NCBI RefSeq assembly: GCF_000381765.1
Contig: NZ_KB907080.1
Coordinates: forward strand, 1-64,000
Length of the DNA: 64,000 bases
From: [Zimmermannella] faecalis ATCC 13722
GTDB lineage: Bacteria > Actinomycetota > Actinomycetes > Actinomycetales > Microbacteriaceae
Reading direction: 5' to 3'
Below, piece after piece: positions 55,781-64,000 of the stretch. The notes under the pieces are model-generated. The model saw only the letters and a list, made by a program, of their open reading frames with translations, searched no databases and was not told where the DNA came from. Each line of letters begins with the position of its first letter. The stretch's first letter is position 1. The translations under genes were made by a program, and so were the position numbers.

Positions 55781-56703
55781 GCGCGGCGAGATCGACAGTC
55801 GCCACGCTCGACGAGCTCGTCGGCGCGCGTACCGACATCGACCACAACGGCCGTCGCCTCAGTGTCCGCTCGCTCGGTGGCGCCACCGGTGGTGCCCCCG
55901 GCGCGGGTAGCAGCGTGCTCTGGCTCGCGGGAATGGGGATGTCGGCGAACTATCTCGCGCCACTCCACCAACGCATCGCGCGCGAGACTCGCTCGGTACT
56001 GTTCGACCGCGCGGGACTCGGGCGGAGCGATCCCGACACGCGCCCGCGCACCCTCGAACGCGCGGCGGATGAGGTCATCGCCGTCCTCGAGGCACTCGAA
56101 CTCGACGACGCCGTGCTCGTCGCGCACAGCTGGGGTGGGCCGATTGCCCGGGTCGCGGCGGCGCGGGTGCCGCATCGAGTGCGCGCGCTTGTGTTACTCG
56201 ACCCGAGCGACGAGCACACCCGCGTGGGCGCGCTACTCGCGCATCGTCGGCGCGGCGCGGCCCTCGCCCGCGCGACGCGGCTTGCCGGGATGCTCGGTCA
56301 GCTTCGGCTGCTGTGTGCCCGCGGGTACCACCCCGCCGTGCTCGCCGAACTGCGGGCCGTCGACCTCTCCGCGCGGGCGCAGCGCGCCTACCTCGCCGAG
56401 CTCGCGGAGTACGAGCGCGAGCTGGATGCGCTGATCGCCGCCCCGCTCCCGCTCGGCGACGTGCCGATCACGCTCGTTTCGGGGCAGTTACTCCCCCGTT
56501 CGGGCCGCGTTCGGGCCCGGCGCGAGGCGATGGTCCGGGCCCACGAGGCGAGCGCCCGCGACACATCCGGTGTCCGACTCATCCGCGCCGAGTCGTCGGG
56601 ACACCTGCTCCCGATCACCGATCCCGACCTCGTCATCGCCGAGGTCGTGCGCGCGCTCCGATCCGACCGCGCGGGCAGCGAGGCCGACGAGCTCAGGCCG
56701 TGA
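55777..56703 (+). CDS. Alpha/beta hydrolase in the ECF operon
   Basis: Soluble alpha/beta-hydrolase fold enzyme of 308 residues. The nucleophile elbow is AHSWGG (Ser118), the oxyanion region is LWLAGMG, and the catalytic His is in SSGHLLP (His276). There is no signal peptide, so it acts in the cytoplasm, after uptake. Being the fourth gene of an iron-boxed ECF operon, it could release iron or cofactor from an imported ester-type chelator or process the imported vitamin, but the sequence does not decide this. It converges with the DUF3046 gene, 19 nt away. Confidence 0.85.
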   Translation: MSAARSTVATLDELVGARTDIDHNGRRLSVRSLGGATGGAPGAGSSVLWLAGMGMSANYLAPLHQRIARETRSVLFDRAGLGRSDPDTRPRTLERAADEVIAVLEALELDDAVLVAHSWGGPIARVAAARVPHRVRALVLLDPSDEHTRVGALLAHRRRGAALARATRLAGMLGQLRLLCARGYHPAVLAELRAVDLSARAQRAYLAELAEYERELDALIAAPLPLGDVPITLVSGQLLPRSGRVRARREAMVRAHEASARDTSGVRLIRAESSGHLLPITDPDLVIAEVVRALRSDRAGSEADELRP

Positions 56704-56722
56704 CCCCTACCGTTTCAACCCC

Positions 56723-56947
56723 CTACCGCTTCGGGTCGAGCAGCCCGACGCCGTACCAGCGCTCGCGCGGCACATCCATCGCCGAGCACACCGCGAGCCA
56801 CACCGAGCGGGCATCCTCGCCGTCGTCGAGCGCCTGGCGCGCCGTGCGGTCGCCGAGGGCGCCGATGACGACATCGCGCACGACCGACGTGCCATAGGCC
56901 TCGCCAAACTCGTCGCGCACTGCCCGCTGGAACTCGCTCAATCGCAT
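56723..56947 (-). CDS. DUF3046 family protein
   Basis: The 74-residue protein MRLSEFQRAVRDEFGEAYGTSVVRDVVIGALGDRTARQALDDGED... matches the DUF3046 pattern: an N-terminal (M)R-L-x-x-F motif, a central Leu/Gly-rich helix and WYGVGLLDPKR near the end. The function is unknown. In many Actinobacteria it is encoded close to recA and ClgR, as here. ATG 56947 has no strong Shine-Dalgarno. It is a single gene between two terminating structures. Confidence 0.85.
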   Translation of the reverse strand: MRLSEFQRAVRDEFGEAYGTSVVRDVVIGALGDRTARQALDDGEDARSVWLAVCSAMDVPRERWYGVGLLDPKR

Positions 56948-56965
56948 GTCGCACAGCCTAACGGC

Positions 56966-57000
56966 CTCGGCCCCGACCGGAGAATCCGATCGGGGCCGAG
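56966..57000 (-). terminator. Hairpin after clgR
   Basis: CTCGGCCCCGACCGG (56966-56980) pairs with CCGATCGGGGCCGAG (56986-57000) with one mismatch and a 5-nt loop, about 45 nt beyond the clgR stop on the minus strand. It probably ends the clgR transcript before the DUF3046 gene. Confidence 0.7.
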
Positions 57001-57045
57001 GGCTCGAAGGTATAAAGGGCCATCGCTTCGGTGAAGCGACGCGGG

Positions 57046-57387
57046 TTAGTGCGTCGTGACCACCGGCTCGTGGCGCGCCGCGCCAGCGAGCAGGTTGTCG
57101 GGGACGGTGTCGGGAATCACCTGCGTGAGGCCGTGCTCGCGTGCGAGCAGCGTCTCGTTCTTCGCGAGACGGTTGCCGACCTCGTGGTAGATCGTCGACA
57201 GCGGCGTGTCGAGCGCTTCGGCAACCGAGGCGAGAATCTCGCTCGATGCTTCCTTCTGCCCTCGCTCAATTTCCGACAAGTATCCGAGCGCCACCGAAGC
57301 GCGACCGGCCACCTGACGGAGGGTGTCGCCGCGACGTAGACGGACGTCCCGCAGCACCTCGCCCATTTCATGTCGTACCAGCACCAT
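57046..57387 (-). CDS. clgR: XRE-family regulator ClgR
   Basis: Transcription activator of Clp protease and stress genes in Actinobacteria. The 113-residue protein has a single HTH_3 domain (about 8-66: LRDVRLRRGDTLRQVAGRASVALGYLSEIERGQKEASSEILASVAEAL), closely matching ClgR, and a C-terminal tail which in ClgR proteins is the Clp degradation signal. ATG 57387 has GGGAGG 6 nt upstream. It lies downstream of cinA-pgsA, the usual location, with a 114-nt gap that may hold its own promoter. Confidence 0.92.
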   Translation of the reverse strand: MVLVRHEMGEVLRDVRLRRGDTLRQVAGRASVALGYLSEIERGQKEASSEILASVAEALDTPLSTIYHEVGNRLAKNETLLAREHGLTQVIPDTVPDNLLAGAARHEPVVTTH

Positions 57388-57501
57388 ACGGAACCTCCCT
57401 TCCTAATAAGTTCGTGGCTCGCACGGTTCGTGAGCCTTGAAGTCTACAACCGAAGCCTCCGCGATCGCATTCCCGAGTTCGGCAATGCTGTCGGGAAATC
57501 T

Positions 57502-58242
57502 TCAGGCTCCCGCGAATTCCGCGAGATGTTCGAGCAGATTGAAGATCGCGGCCTCGACGGTCGCGATACGGATGCGGTGGCGCGAGCCGATCGGGTCGTC
57601 GGCCCGCACGAGGTTCCCGAAGTCGAGTTCGACGACGCGGTCGCCAAAGATTGAGTCGATGCCGATGAACACGCGGCCCGGAGCGCTCCCGTCGGAGGGC
57701 TCGGGGCCAGCGACCCCGGTCGTCGAGATGCCGATGTCGACCTCGCGCTCGTGCTTGAACGAGAACTGTCGCCGCACGCCGGCCGCCATCTGCTGCGCGA
57801 CCTCTGGGTGCACGGCCCCGACCGCGCCAAGCAGCGACTGCTCGACGCCGAGCAGCTCGCGCTTCGCCGCGAACTGATACGCGACCGTCGCCCCTTGGAA
57901 CACGGCCGAAATACCCGGCACGCGCACGAGCTCGGCGGCGAGCTCGCCGCCGGTGAGCGACTCGGCGACCGCGATCGTGAGGTCGGCCCGCAGCAGCAAG
58001 TCGCCGAGCTCGGCGGTCTGCGCGGGGATTGCGTTGACCTCCGACTCGACGGGCGGCAGGCCCGGCATGTCGGGTTCGGGCTCGGTGTCGCCGGCCGCGC
58101 GTTCCGCTTCCGCGGCGGCGACGACCTCGTCGCTCACCCGCACGGCGTTCTCGTCACCCTCGTAGTTGATGGGCTCGAGCACCTCGGCCTCCCAGTACTC
58201 AACGGGCTGCGTGCGGTCGTCGTTCGTGTTGCGGTCGCTCAT
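57502..58242 (-). CDS. cinA: CinA C-terminal domain (nicotinamide-nucleotide amidase) protein
   Basis: Deamidates NMN in the pyridine-nucleotide salvage cycle; the domain is also known from competence-damage protein CinA. The 246-residue protein has the CinA/PncC motifs VAESLTGGELAAEL (92-105), GATVAYQFAAKRELLGV and GISTTGVAGPEPSDG. The usual N-terminal MoCF-like domain is absent. In its place are about 75 acidic residues ([22 protein letters not shown]...). ATG 58242 overlaps the pgsA stop by ATGA. Confidence 0.92.
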   Translation of the reverse strand: MSDRNTNDDRTQPVEYWEAEVLEPINYEGDENAVRVSDEVVAAAEAERAAGDTEPEPDMPGLPPVESEVNAIPAQTAELGDLLLRADLTIAVAESLTGGELAAELVRVPGISAVFQGATVAYQFAAKRELLGVEQSLLGAVGAVHPEVAQQMAAGVRRQFSFKHEREVDIGISTTGVAGPEPSDGSAPGRVFIGIDSIFGDRVVELDFGNLVRADDPIGSRHRIRIATVEAAIFNLLEHLAEFAGA

Positions 58243-58907
58243 GCGTGCTCCCCCGAGGCCTGCGCCGACGCGCCATCGGCGTCGGTCTTCTTTGGCCAGT
58301 ATGCCCGCACGAGGTAGTCGATTCCCGACCAGATGGTGAGAACGAACGCGGCCGCCATGGTGATGCCGTTGACCCAGTGCATCCAGTCGCCGAGGAGCGC
58401 CGGCAGCGGCGCAATCGCGAGCGAGATCGCGATCGCCTGCATGACCGTCTTGAGCTTGCCGCCGCGCCCCGCCGGCAGCACGATGCGACGCGCCTCGACG
58501 AGGCGCCACACGGTGATGCCAAGCTCGCGCAGCAGAATCAGCCCCGTGACCCACCACGGCAGCTCGCCGAGCAGGCTCAGCAGAATGAGCGCGGCGCCGG
58601 TGAGTGCCTTGTCGGCGATCGGGTCGAGCAGCTTGCCGAGGTCGCTGATGAGATTCCGGCTGCGCGCAAGGTGGCCGTCGATCGCATCCGAGCCGATGCC
58701 GACGACGAACAGCGCGAGCGCAACCCAGCGCAGCGCGCCGTGCTCCCCCGCGTCGGCGAGCATAGCCCACGCGAAGGCCGGCACGAACAGGATGCGCACG
58801 ATCGTGATGAGGTTCGGCACGGCCCAGTTGCTCACGGGGCCGTCGCCGGCGCGCCAGACGCGCGGGCGCGTATCCGCCCCGCCCGCCGCGTTCGAAGACT
58901 CAGTCAC
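58239..58907 (-). CDS. pgsA: CDP-diacylglycerol--glycerol-3-phosphate 3-phosphatidyltransferase
   Basis: Membrane enzyme that makes phosphatidylglycerol phosphate. The 222-residue product has the CDP-alcohol phosphotransferase motif D-x2-D-G-x2-A-R-x8-G-x3-D-x3-D (Asp74 to Asp99) and about five to six membrane segments. The GTG start (58907) lies 8 nt inside the ftsK end. It is followed by cinA with an ATGA overlap. PgsA homologues in Actinobacteria include PIP synthases, but the N-terminal and motif context beside cinA favours PGP synthase. Confidence 0.92.
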   Translation of the reverse strand: MTESSNAAGGADTRPRVWRAGDGPVSNWAVPNLITIVRILFVPAFAWAMLADAGEHGALRWVALALFVVGIGSDAIDGHLARSRNLISDLGKLLDPIADKALTGAALILLSLLGELPWWVTGLILLRELGITVWRLVEARRIVLPAGRGGKLKTVMQAIAISLAIAPLPALLGDWMHWVNGITMAAAFVLTIWSGIDYLVRAYWPKKTDADGASAQASGEHA

Positions 58908-61746
58908 GACCGGTCAGCTCCCACGCGTCCTCGGACTCCGACGACTCGACCTCTTCGAGACCCTCGTACTCGGCGGCGATCGGGTCGCTGCCGTAGGGGT
59001 CGTCGTCGCCGTCGTCGCTCGGCGCCGCGGGCGGCGGGCCGTCACCGCGGAGCATCGCGAGCACCTCGGGCAGCTGCTCGGGTGACGCAAGCACGTCGCG
59101 GGCCTTCGAGCCCTCCGAGGGTCCGACGATTTCGCGCGACTCGAGCAGGTCCATGAGCCGGCCCGCCTTCGCGAAGCCGACGCGAAGCTTGCGCTGCAGC
59201 ATCGAGGTCGACCCGAACTGCGACGTGATGACGAGCTCGGCGGCCGCGAGCAGCGGCTCGAGGTCGTCGCCGATGTCGGCGTCGATCTCGCGCTTCTCTG
59301 CCGGCGCCGTGACATCGGCCCGGTACTCGGGCTTCGCCTCGGACTTCACGTGCGTGACGACCTGGTGAATCTCGTTATCGCTCACCCAGGCGCCCTGCAC
59401 GCGAATGGGCTTCGACCCCTGCGGCGAGAACAGCGCGTCACCCTGGCCGATGAGCGTCTCGGCGCCGGTCTGGTCGAGAATGACGCGCGAGTCGGTCGAG
59501 CTCGTCACCGCGAACGCGAGGCGCGAGGGCACGTTCGCCTTGATGAGGCCCGTGACGACGTCGACCGAGGGGCGCTGGGTCGCGAGCACGAGGTGGATTC
59601 CCGCGGCACGGGCGAGCTGTGTAATGCGCACGATCGAGTCTTCGACGTCGCGCGGCGCCGCCATCATGAGCTCCGCGAGCTCGTCGACCACGACGAGCAG
59701 GTACGGGTAGGGCTTGAGCTTGCGCTTCGATCCCTCGGGCACCTCGACCTGGCCCGCACGAATCGCCGCGTTGAAGTCGTCGATGTGGCGGAACCCGAAG
59801 TTTTCGAGGTCGTCGTACCGCATCTCCATCTCTTTCACGACCCACTGCAGCGCCTCGGCGGCCTTCTTCGGGTTCGTGATGATGGGCGTGATGAGGTGGG
59901 GCACACCCTGGTACGGGGTGAGCTCGACGCGCTTCGGGTCGACGAGCACCATGCGCACCTCCGACGGCTTCGAGCGCATGAGGAGCGACACGATCATCGA
60001 GTTCACGAAGCTCGACTTACCCGAACCGGTCGAACCGGCAACGAGCAGGTGCGGCATCTTCGCGAGGTTCGCGAGCACGAACCCGCCCTCGACGTCCTTA
60101 CCGACGCCGATCGTCATCGGGTGGTGCGCCTTGAGCGCCTTCTGCGAGGCGAGCACGTCGCCGAGCTGCACGGTCTCGCGGTCGGTGTTCGGAATCTCGA
60201 TACCGATCGCTGACTTGCCGGGAATCGGCGAGAGGATGCGCACCTGGTTCGAGCGCACCGCGTACGCGATGTTCTTCGAGAGGTTCGTCACCTTCTCGAC
60301 CTTCGTGCCGGGCGCGACCTCGACCTCGTAGCGCGTCACGGTCGGGCCCCGTGAGAAGCCCGTGACCTTCGCGTCGACGTTGAACGACTGGAACGTCTGG
60401 TTCAGCGCCTCGATCGTCGTCTCGTTCGCCTCGGTCTTCGACTTCGGCGCGGCGCCCCGTTCGAGAATCCGCTGGGCCGGCAGCGCGTAGGGCGCCTCGT
60501 CGGCGCCCGCCTCGGTGCGCGTATCCCAGTTCGCGGTCTCGTCTTCTTCAACCGCGGCGAGCGCGTCGGCCTCGCTCGGCTCCGACGACGCGGCCGGAGC
60601 GGGCGCGGCGGATGCACCGGGGCGCGGTGCCGGGGCGGACTGCGAGCTCGACTGGCTCGCGGCCTGCTCGGGCAGCGGCTGCGTGTTCGACCGCAGGGGT
60701 GGGAGCACCTCGGTCGGGTTCTCGAGGGGCGCGGGATCGGCGAAGTTTCCAATTGGCGACGCGTCGTCGCTCGGCGCCTGCACGTCGTCGAAGATCTCGG
60801 TGCCGAACACCTCGGTCGCCTCGTCGCGGCGGCGCTTGCGGCCGCGACGCCCCTTCTTGCCGTCGTCGAGCACGCGCGTCTCGGCGGTGCCCTCGCGGTT
60901 GTCGGGGTCGACGAGCGGCGAGTCGTAGGCCGGGTCTTCCTCTCGGCCCGTGTCGTTGCGGCGCCACCACGGCAGGTCATCGTCGGCCGCGTCGCGCGGT
61001 TTCGCCGACTCGGTGGCCGTGGCGGGCTTGCTCGCTTCGCCCTCGGGCTTCTCGGCGCCGACGAGCCAGTTCCAGCCCTGCACGATGCGGGTGGGGAGCT
61101 GGCGCGGCGGCGTCTTCGTGAGCACGAACAGCGAGAGCACAAAAATGAGCGCGAGCACGACCGTCGCGCCGATGACCGTGATGAGAAAACCGAGCGAGCC
61201 GCCGACCATCCAGCCGAAAATGCCGCCGGAGCGCGCGAGGGCGGGCATGCCCTCGGCGGGCTGCGGCTGGCCGGAGTGGAGGTGGCAAATGCCGGACGCC
61301 GTGAACAGGGCCATCGCGAGGCCCGTGAACACGCGGCCGTTGTCGTAGACCGATGCCGGGTGGCGGTAGAGCCAGAGCGCGAGGCCGACGAGCACAACCG
61401 GCATCGCGTACGCGACGAGGCCGAACAGGCCGCCGAAGCTGAAGGCGTTGAGGTTCTCGGCGACGACGTTGCCCGGGAAGAACCAGAGCGTCACGCCCCC
61501 GAGTACGCCGAGCAGCACGAGCACGGTCGGGAACGTGTCGCGACGGTCTTCTTTCGCGAGATCATCCCGGCCGAGCGAGCGCGCGGCGCCGCCCATCAGG
61601 TGTGCGAAGCCGTTCCAGGCGCGCGCGCCCCAGCCCAGCTCTTCGTTCGTGAACTGGACCTTCGTATCGTTCTTCGCGGCGCCGCGAGACCGGCCGCTCT
61701 TGGCAGCGGTCTCCTTCTTCCCACGGTTCGAGGCAGTATTCGGCAT
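58900..61746 (-). CDS. ftsK: DNA translocase FtsK/SpoIIIE
   Basis: Pumps chromosome DNA through the closing septum and helps dimer resolution. The 948-residue protein has four N-terminal membrane segments (about 75-205), a long Pro/Ser/Asp-rich linker (about 235-420), the alpha-beta motor with Walker [10 protein letters not shown] (about 580) and VVDELAEL (Walker B), and a C-terminal gamma winged helix (about 850-905) for DNA polarity signals. The acidic tail (DDGDDDPYG...) is additional. ATG 61746 is chosen over TTG 61755, though neither has a strong ribosome site. Confidence 0.95.
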   Translation of the reverse strand: MPNTASNRGKKETAAKSGRSRGAAKNDTKVQFTNEELGWGARAWNGFAHLMGGAARSLGRDDLAKEDRRDTFPTVLVLLGVLGGVTLWFFPGNVVAENLNAFSFGGLFGLVAYAMPVVLVGLALWLYRHPASVYDNGRVFTGLAMALFTASGICHLHSGQPQPAEGMPALARSGGIFGWMVGGSLGFLITVIGATVVLALIFVLSLFVLTKTPPRQLPTRIVQGWNWLVGAEKPEGEASKPATATESAKPRDAADDDLPWWRRNDTGREEDPAYDSPLVDPDNREGTAETRVLDDGKKGRRGRKRRRDEATEVFGTEIFDDVQAPSDDASPIGNFADPAPLENPTEVLPPLRSNTQPLPEQAASQSSSQSAPAPRPGASAAPAPAASSEPSEADALAAVEEDETANWDTRTEAGADEAPYALPAQRILERGAAPKSKTEANETTIEALNQTFQSFNVDAKVTGFSRGPTVTRYEVEVAPGTKVEKVTNLSKNIAYAVRSNQVRILSPIPGKSAIGIEIPNTDRETVQLGDVLASQKALKAHHPMTIGVGKDVEGGFVLANLAKMPHLLVAGSTGSGKSSFVNSMIVSLLMRSKPSEVRMVLVDPKRVELTPYQGVPHLITPIITNPKKAAEALQWVVKEMEMRYDDLENFGFRHIDDFNAAIRAGQVEVPEGSKRKLKPYPYLLVVVDELAELMMAAPRDVEDSIVRITQLARAAGIHLVLATQRPSVDVVTGLIKANVPSRLAFAVTSSTDSRVILDQTGAETLIGQGDALFSPQGSKPIRVQGAWVSDNEIHQVVTHVKSEAKPEYRADVTAPAEKREIDADIGDDLEPLLAAAELVITSQFGSTSMLQRKLRVGFAKAGRLMDLLESREIVGPSEGSKARDVLASPEQLPEVLAMLRGDGPPPAAPSDDGDDDPYGSDPIAAEYEGLEEVESSESEDAWELTGRD

Positions 61747-61833
61747 GGATACCAAGGTACTTCCCAGGCCCGGATTTGCCCGGGTTCGCCGCGGAGTGCC
61801 CGCGAATTGCCTCGCGTATCCGCCGGGGGTCGG

Positions 61834-63537
61834 CTACTCGGCGGAGTTCGCGAACGTCACGACCGGCACGATCATCGGCCGACGGCGCTGCTTCGTACCC
61901 GCCCAGCGGCCCACGACGCGACGCACGGCCTGCGAGAGGCGGTACGTGTCGCGCACGCCGTCGTCGAGCGCATCCTCAAGGGCCTTGCGTACCTGCGGCA
62001 CGAGCGGCTCGAACACGCGGTCGTCGGGCGCGAAGGCGCGGGCGTGGAACTCGGGGCCCGCGATGATCTTGCCGGTCTTCGGGTCGACGACCGTGTAGAT
62101 CGAGATGAAGCCCTCCGACGAGAGCGTCAGGCGGTCCTTGAGGTCATCTTCGGTCACCGTGCCGACGGTCTTGCCGTCGACGTACACGAACCCGACCGGC
62201 ACCTCGCCGACCTTGGTCGGCACGCCGTTCTTCAGGTCGATGACGCCACCGTTCTCGGTGATGATCGTGTGGTCGGGTCGCACGCCCGACTTCACGGCGA
62301 TCTTCGCGTTCGCCGTGAGGTGACGCCACTCGCCGTGTACCGGCATGGCGTAGTTCGGCTTGATGACGTTGTACGCCGCGAGCAGTTCGTCGGCGAAGCC
62401 GTGGCCCGAGACGTGCACCTTCGCGTTGCCCTTGTGCACGACGTCGGCGCCGACCTTCATGAGGTTGTTGATCATGTTCGACACCGGCACCTCGTTGCCG
62501 GGCACGAGGCTCGAGGCGAGCACGACGCGGTCGCCCTCGCCTACCTCGATCGCGTGGTCGCCCTGCGCGATGCGGTTGAGCACGGCGAGCGTCTCGCCCT
62601 GCGAACCGGTGCACACGAACACGACCTTGTCGCGCGGCATGCCGAGCGCCTTCTTGTAGTCGACGATGACGCCGTCGGGAGCGCGCAGGTAGTCGAGGTC
62701 GAGCGCGATGCCCATGTTGCGCACCATCGAGCGACCGACGAACGCGATCTTGCGGCGGTTCTCGGCCGCGGCGTTGATGACGTGCTGCACGCGGTGCACG
62801 TGGCTCGCGAAGCTCGAGACGATGACGCGGCCCGTGCTCGTGCGCACGGCCTCGTGAATCGCGGGGCCGACCGAGGCCTCGGAGCCCGAGTGGCCCGGCA
62901 CCTCGGCGTTCGTCGAGTCGCAGAGGAACAGGTCGACGCCCTGCTCGCCGAAGCGGCCGAGGGCGCGCAGGTCGGTGAGGCGGCCGTCGAGCGGCGTCGG
63001 GTCCATCTTCAGGTCGGCCGTGTGAATGAAGCTGCCGGCTTTCGACGTGACGTGCACGCCGAGCGAGTCGGGAATCGAGTGGTTCACGGCCCAGAACTCG
63101 CACTTGAAGGGGCCGAACTCCTCGACGTCGCCCTCGTGCACCGTGAGGGTGTACGGCGTGATGCGGTGTTCCTTGAGCTTCGCCTCGACGAGCGCGAGCG
63201 TGAGCGGCGAGCCGATGAGGGGAATGTCGGGCTTGCGCTTGAGCAGGTAGGGCACGCCGCCGATGTGGTCTTCGTGGCCGTGCGTGAGGAAAATGCCGAC
63301 GACGTCGTCGAGGCGGTCGAGGATGATCTCGATGTCGGGCAGGATCAGGTCGACGCCCGGCTGCGTCGACTCGGGGAAGAGCACGCCGACGTCGATGATG
63401 AAGATCTTGCCGTTGAGCTCGAACGAGGTCATGTTGCGGCCGACCTCGCCGAGTCCGCCGTGCGGAATGATGCGCATCGTGTCGCGCGCGAGGGTCGGAA
63501 GCTGGACCGGGATTGATTCAGTTGTGGTCTGAGTCAT
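61834..63537 (-). CDS. rnj: Ribonuclease J
   Basis: Metallo-beta-lactamase RNase with endo- and 5'-exonuclease activity, central to RNA decay and rRNA maturation. The 567-residue product has the zinc motif THGHEDHIGG (HGHEDH 86-91), the beta-CASP domain (about 225-380) and the C-terminal motif SGHGFADELL with a conserved C-terminal domain. ATG 63537 (MTQTTTESIPVQL) has AGG 6 nt upstream; the longer frame overlaps dapA. It lies 70 nt downstream of dapA, the usual order in Actinobacteria. Confidence 0.96.
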   Translation of the reverse strand: MTQTTTESIPVQLPTLARDTMRIIPHGGLGEVGRNMTSFELNGKIFIIDVGVLFPESTQPGVDLILPDIEIILDRLDDVVGIFLTHGHEDHIGGVPYLLKRKPDIPLIGSPLTLALVEAKLKEHRITPYTLTVHEGDVEEFGPFKCEFWAVNHSIPDSLGVHVTSKAGSFIHTADLKMDPTPLDGRLTDLRALGRFGEQGVDLFLCDSTNAEVPGHSGSEASVGPAIHEAVRTSTGRVIVSSFASHVHRVQHVINAAAENRRKIAFVGRSMVRNMGIALDLDYLRAPDGVIVDYKKALGMPRDKVVFVCTGSQGETLAVLNRIAQGDHAIEVGEGDRVVLASSLVPGNEVPVSNMINNLMKVGADVVHKGNAKVHVSGHGFADELLAAYNVIKPNYAMPVHGEWRHLTANAKIAVKSGVRPDHTIITENGGVIDLKNGVPTKVGEVPVGFVYVDGKTVGTVTEDDLKDRLTLSSEGFISIYTVVDPKTGKIIAGPEFHARAFAPDDRVFEPLVPQVRKALEDALDDGVRDTYRLSQAVRRVVGRWAGTKQRRRPMIVPVVTFANSAE

Positions 63538-63607
63538 TGTTGCCTGTCGATTGGGCAGCCGCGTCGCGGCCGGGATGTTCCCGGTGCGGCGGCCGCGGTG
63601 GAGACGC

Positions 63608-64000
63608 CTAGCGCGTCGTGCCCGCGATCTTCGGCAGCGCGCCACCTGCGGCGGCGTTGCGATCCGGGCGGAAGTTTGAGAAGTCGACGCCGGCGAGCCC
63701 GTGCACCTGTGCGACGTCGTTCTCGATGACCTCGGCCTCGGGTTCTTCGGGCCCGACGAGCGGCAGACGCACGCGGGGGCTCGAGATGAGGCCAAGGCCG
63801 TGGAGGATGTACTTGGTCGAGACGGTGCCGGGGATGTGCGTCATGGTCGCACGGGCGAGCGGCTCGAGGAGCTTGTGTTCGGCCGTCGCGGTGGCGAGGT
63901 CGCCCCGGTTGACGGCGTCAACGATGGTTCGGTAGGGCTGCGGCGCGATGTTCGCGGTGACGCCGATGAGCCCGGTCGCGCCGATCGCGAGCTCGGGCAG
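63608..64000 (-). CDS. dapA: 4-hydroxy-tetrahydrodipicolinate synthase, C-terminal part (partial)
   Basis: Condenses pyruvate with aspartate semialdehyde in the lysine/DAP pathway. Only the last 130 codons are in the window; the gene continues past the right edge. The visible part begins LPELAIGATGLIGVTANIAP, the family segment that follows the Schiff-base lysine, and includes KYILHGLGLISSPRVRLPLVGP and the C-terminal helices. The catalytic lysine itself lies outside. It is followed by rnj. Confidence 0.93.
   Translation of the reverse strand: MPELAIGATGLIGVTANIAPQPYRTIVDAVNRGDLATATAEHKLLEPLARATMTHIPGTVSTKYILHGLGLISSPRVRLPLVGPEEPEAEVIENDVAQVHGLAGVDFSNFRPDRNAAAGGALPKIAGTTR

Noticed and set aside
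61276-63516. Long plus-strand open frame of 746 codons
   Set aside because: It runs opposite to ftsK and rnj, is rich in Arg, His and Glu without domains, and is the usual mirror ORF of high-GC coding sequence.

Overview
The window is a gene-dense, high-GC stretch of an actinobacterial chromosome. The gene set and order suggest a member of Micrococcales, probably close to Microbacteriaceae: tyrS-argHG beside an rrn operon, a bifunctional HisA/PriA, the lexA-LysM pair, hflX, dapF-miaA-miaB, recX-recA, DUF3046, ClgR, CinA-PgsA-FtsK-RNase J-DapA, many GTG starts and many apparently leaderless promoters. I cannot name the genus from sequence alone. Most of the window is conserved housekeeping sequence. 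The accessory material lies at 31-36 kb, 40-49 kb and 52-57 kb.

Layout. 1-9 kb: the 5' end of a 16S rRNA gene (minus strand) with leader and promoter, then tyrS and the arginine genes argC-J-B-F / argG-H, all minus. argD and argR are absent from the cluster. 9-10.8 kb: SufS-SufU sulfur mobilisation pair (plus). 10.9-19 kb: pheST, a glutamate-type ABC importer (gluABCD layout) and a SpoU-family rRNA methyltransferase, all minus. 19-20.4 kb: infC-rpmI-rplT, where infC appears to start with AUC. 20.7-28 kb: a DUF1844 protein, a CtpE-like P-type ATPase, an SseB-family protein and hisC-B-H-A. 28-31 kb: divergent SOS pair (LysM protein / lexA) and hflX. 31-36 kb: a methyltransferase, an ArsR-SRPBCC pair, a lower-GC patch and a wall-anchored 5'-nucleotidase. 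36-40 kb: dapF, miaA, miaB. 40-49 kb: a block between miaB and recX holding a LysR regulator, a sarcosine-oxidase-like flavoenzyme, an M20 amidohydrolase, amtB, glnK, an ornithine-cyclodeaminase-like gene and an ABC-F ATPase. 49-52 kb: pcp, recX, recA. 52-57 kb: a membrane protein, then an ECF transporter operon with an alpha/beta hydrolase behind a DtxR/IdeR-like iron box. 57-64 kb: clgR, cinA, pgsA, ftsK, rnj and the 3' part of dapA.

Points most worth a second look: (1) the ECF transporter operon at 52.9-56.7 kb, whose promoter carries a palindromic iron box and whose ATPase gene seems to start at CTG; (2) the ABC-F gene at 47.5 kb, preceded by a leaderless four-codon ORF (MKIS) and several hairpins, as expected of ribosome-mediated resistance-gene control; (3) the nitrogen block resembling the corynebacterial amtB-ocd-soxA operon; (4) the AUC start of infC; (5) very long near-perfect hairpins at three gene ends; (6) a lower-GC island at 33.2-34.1 kb. 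No tRNA gene, insertion sequence, CRISPR array or prophage was recognised.
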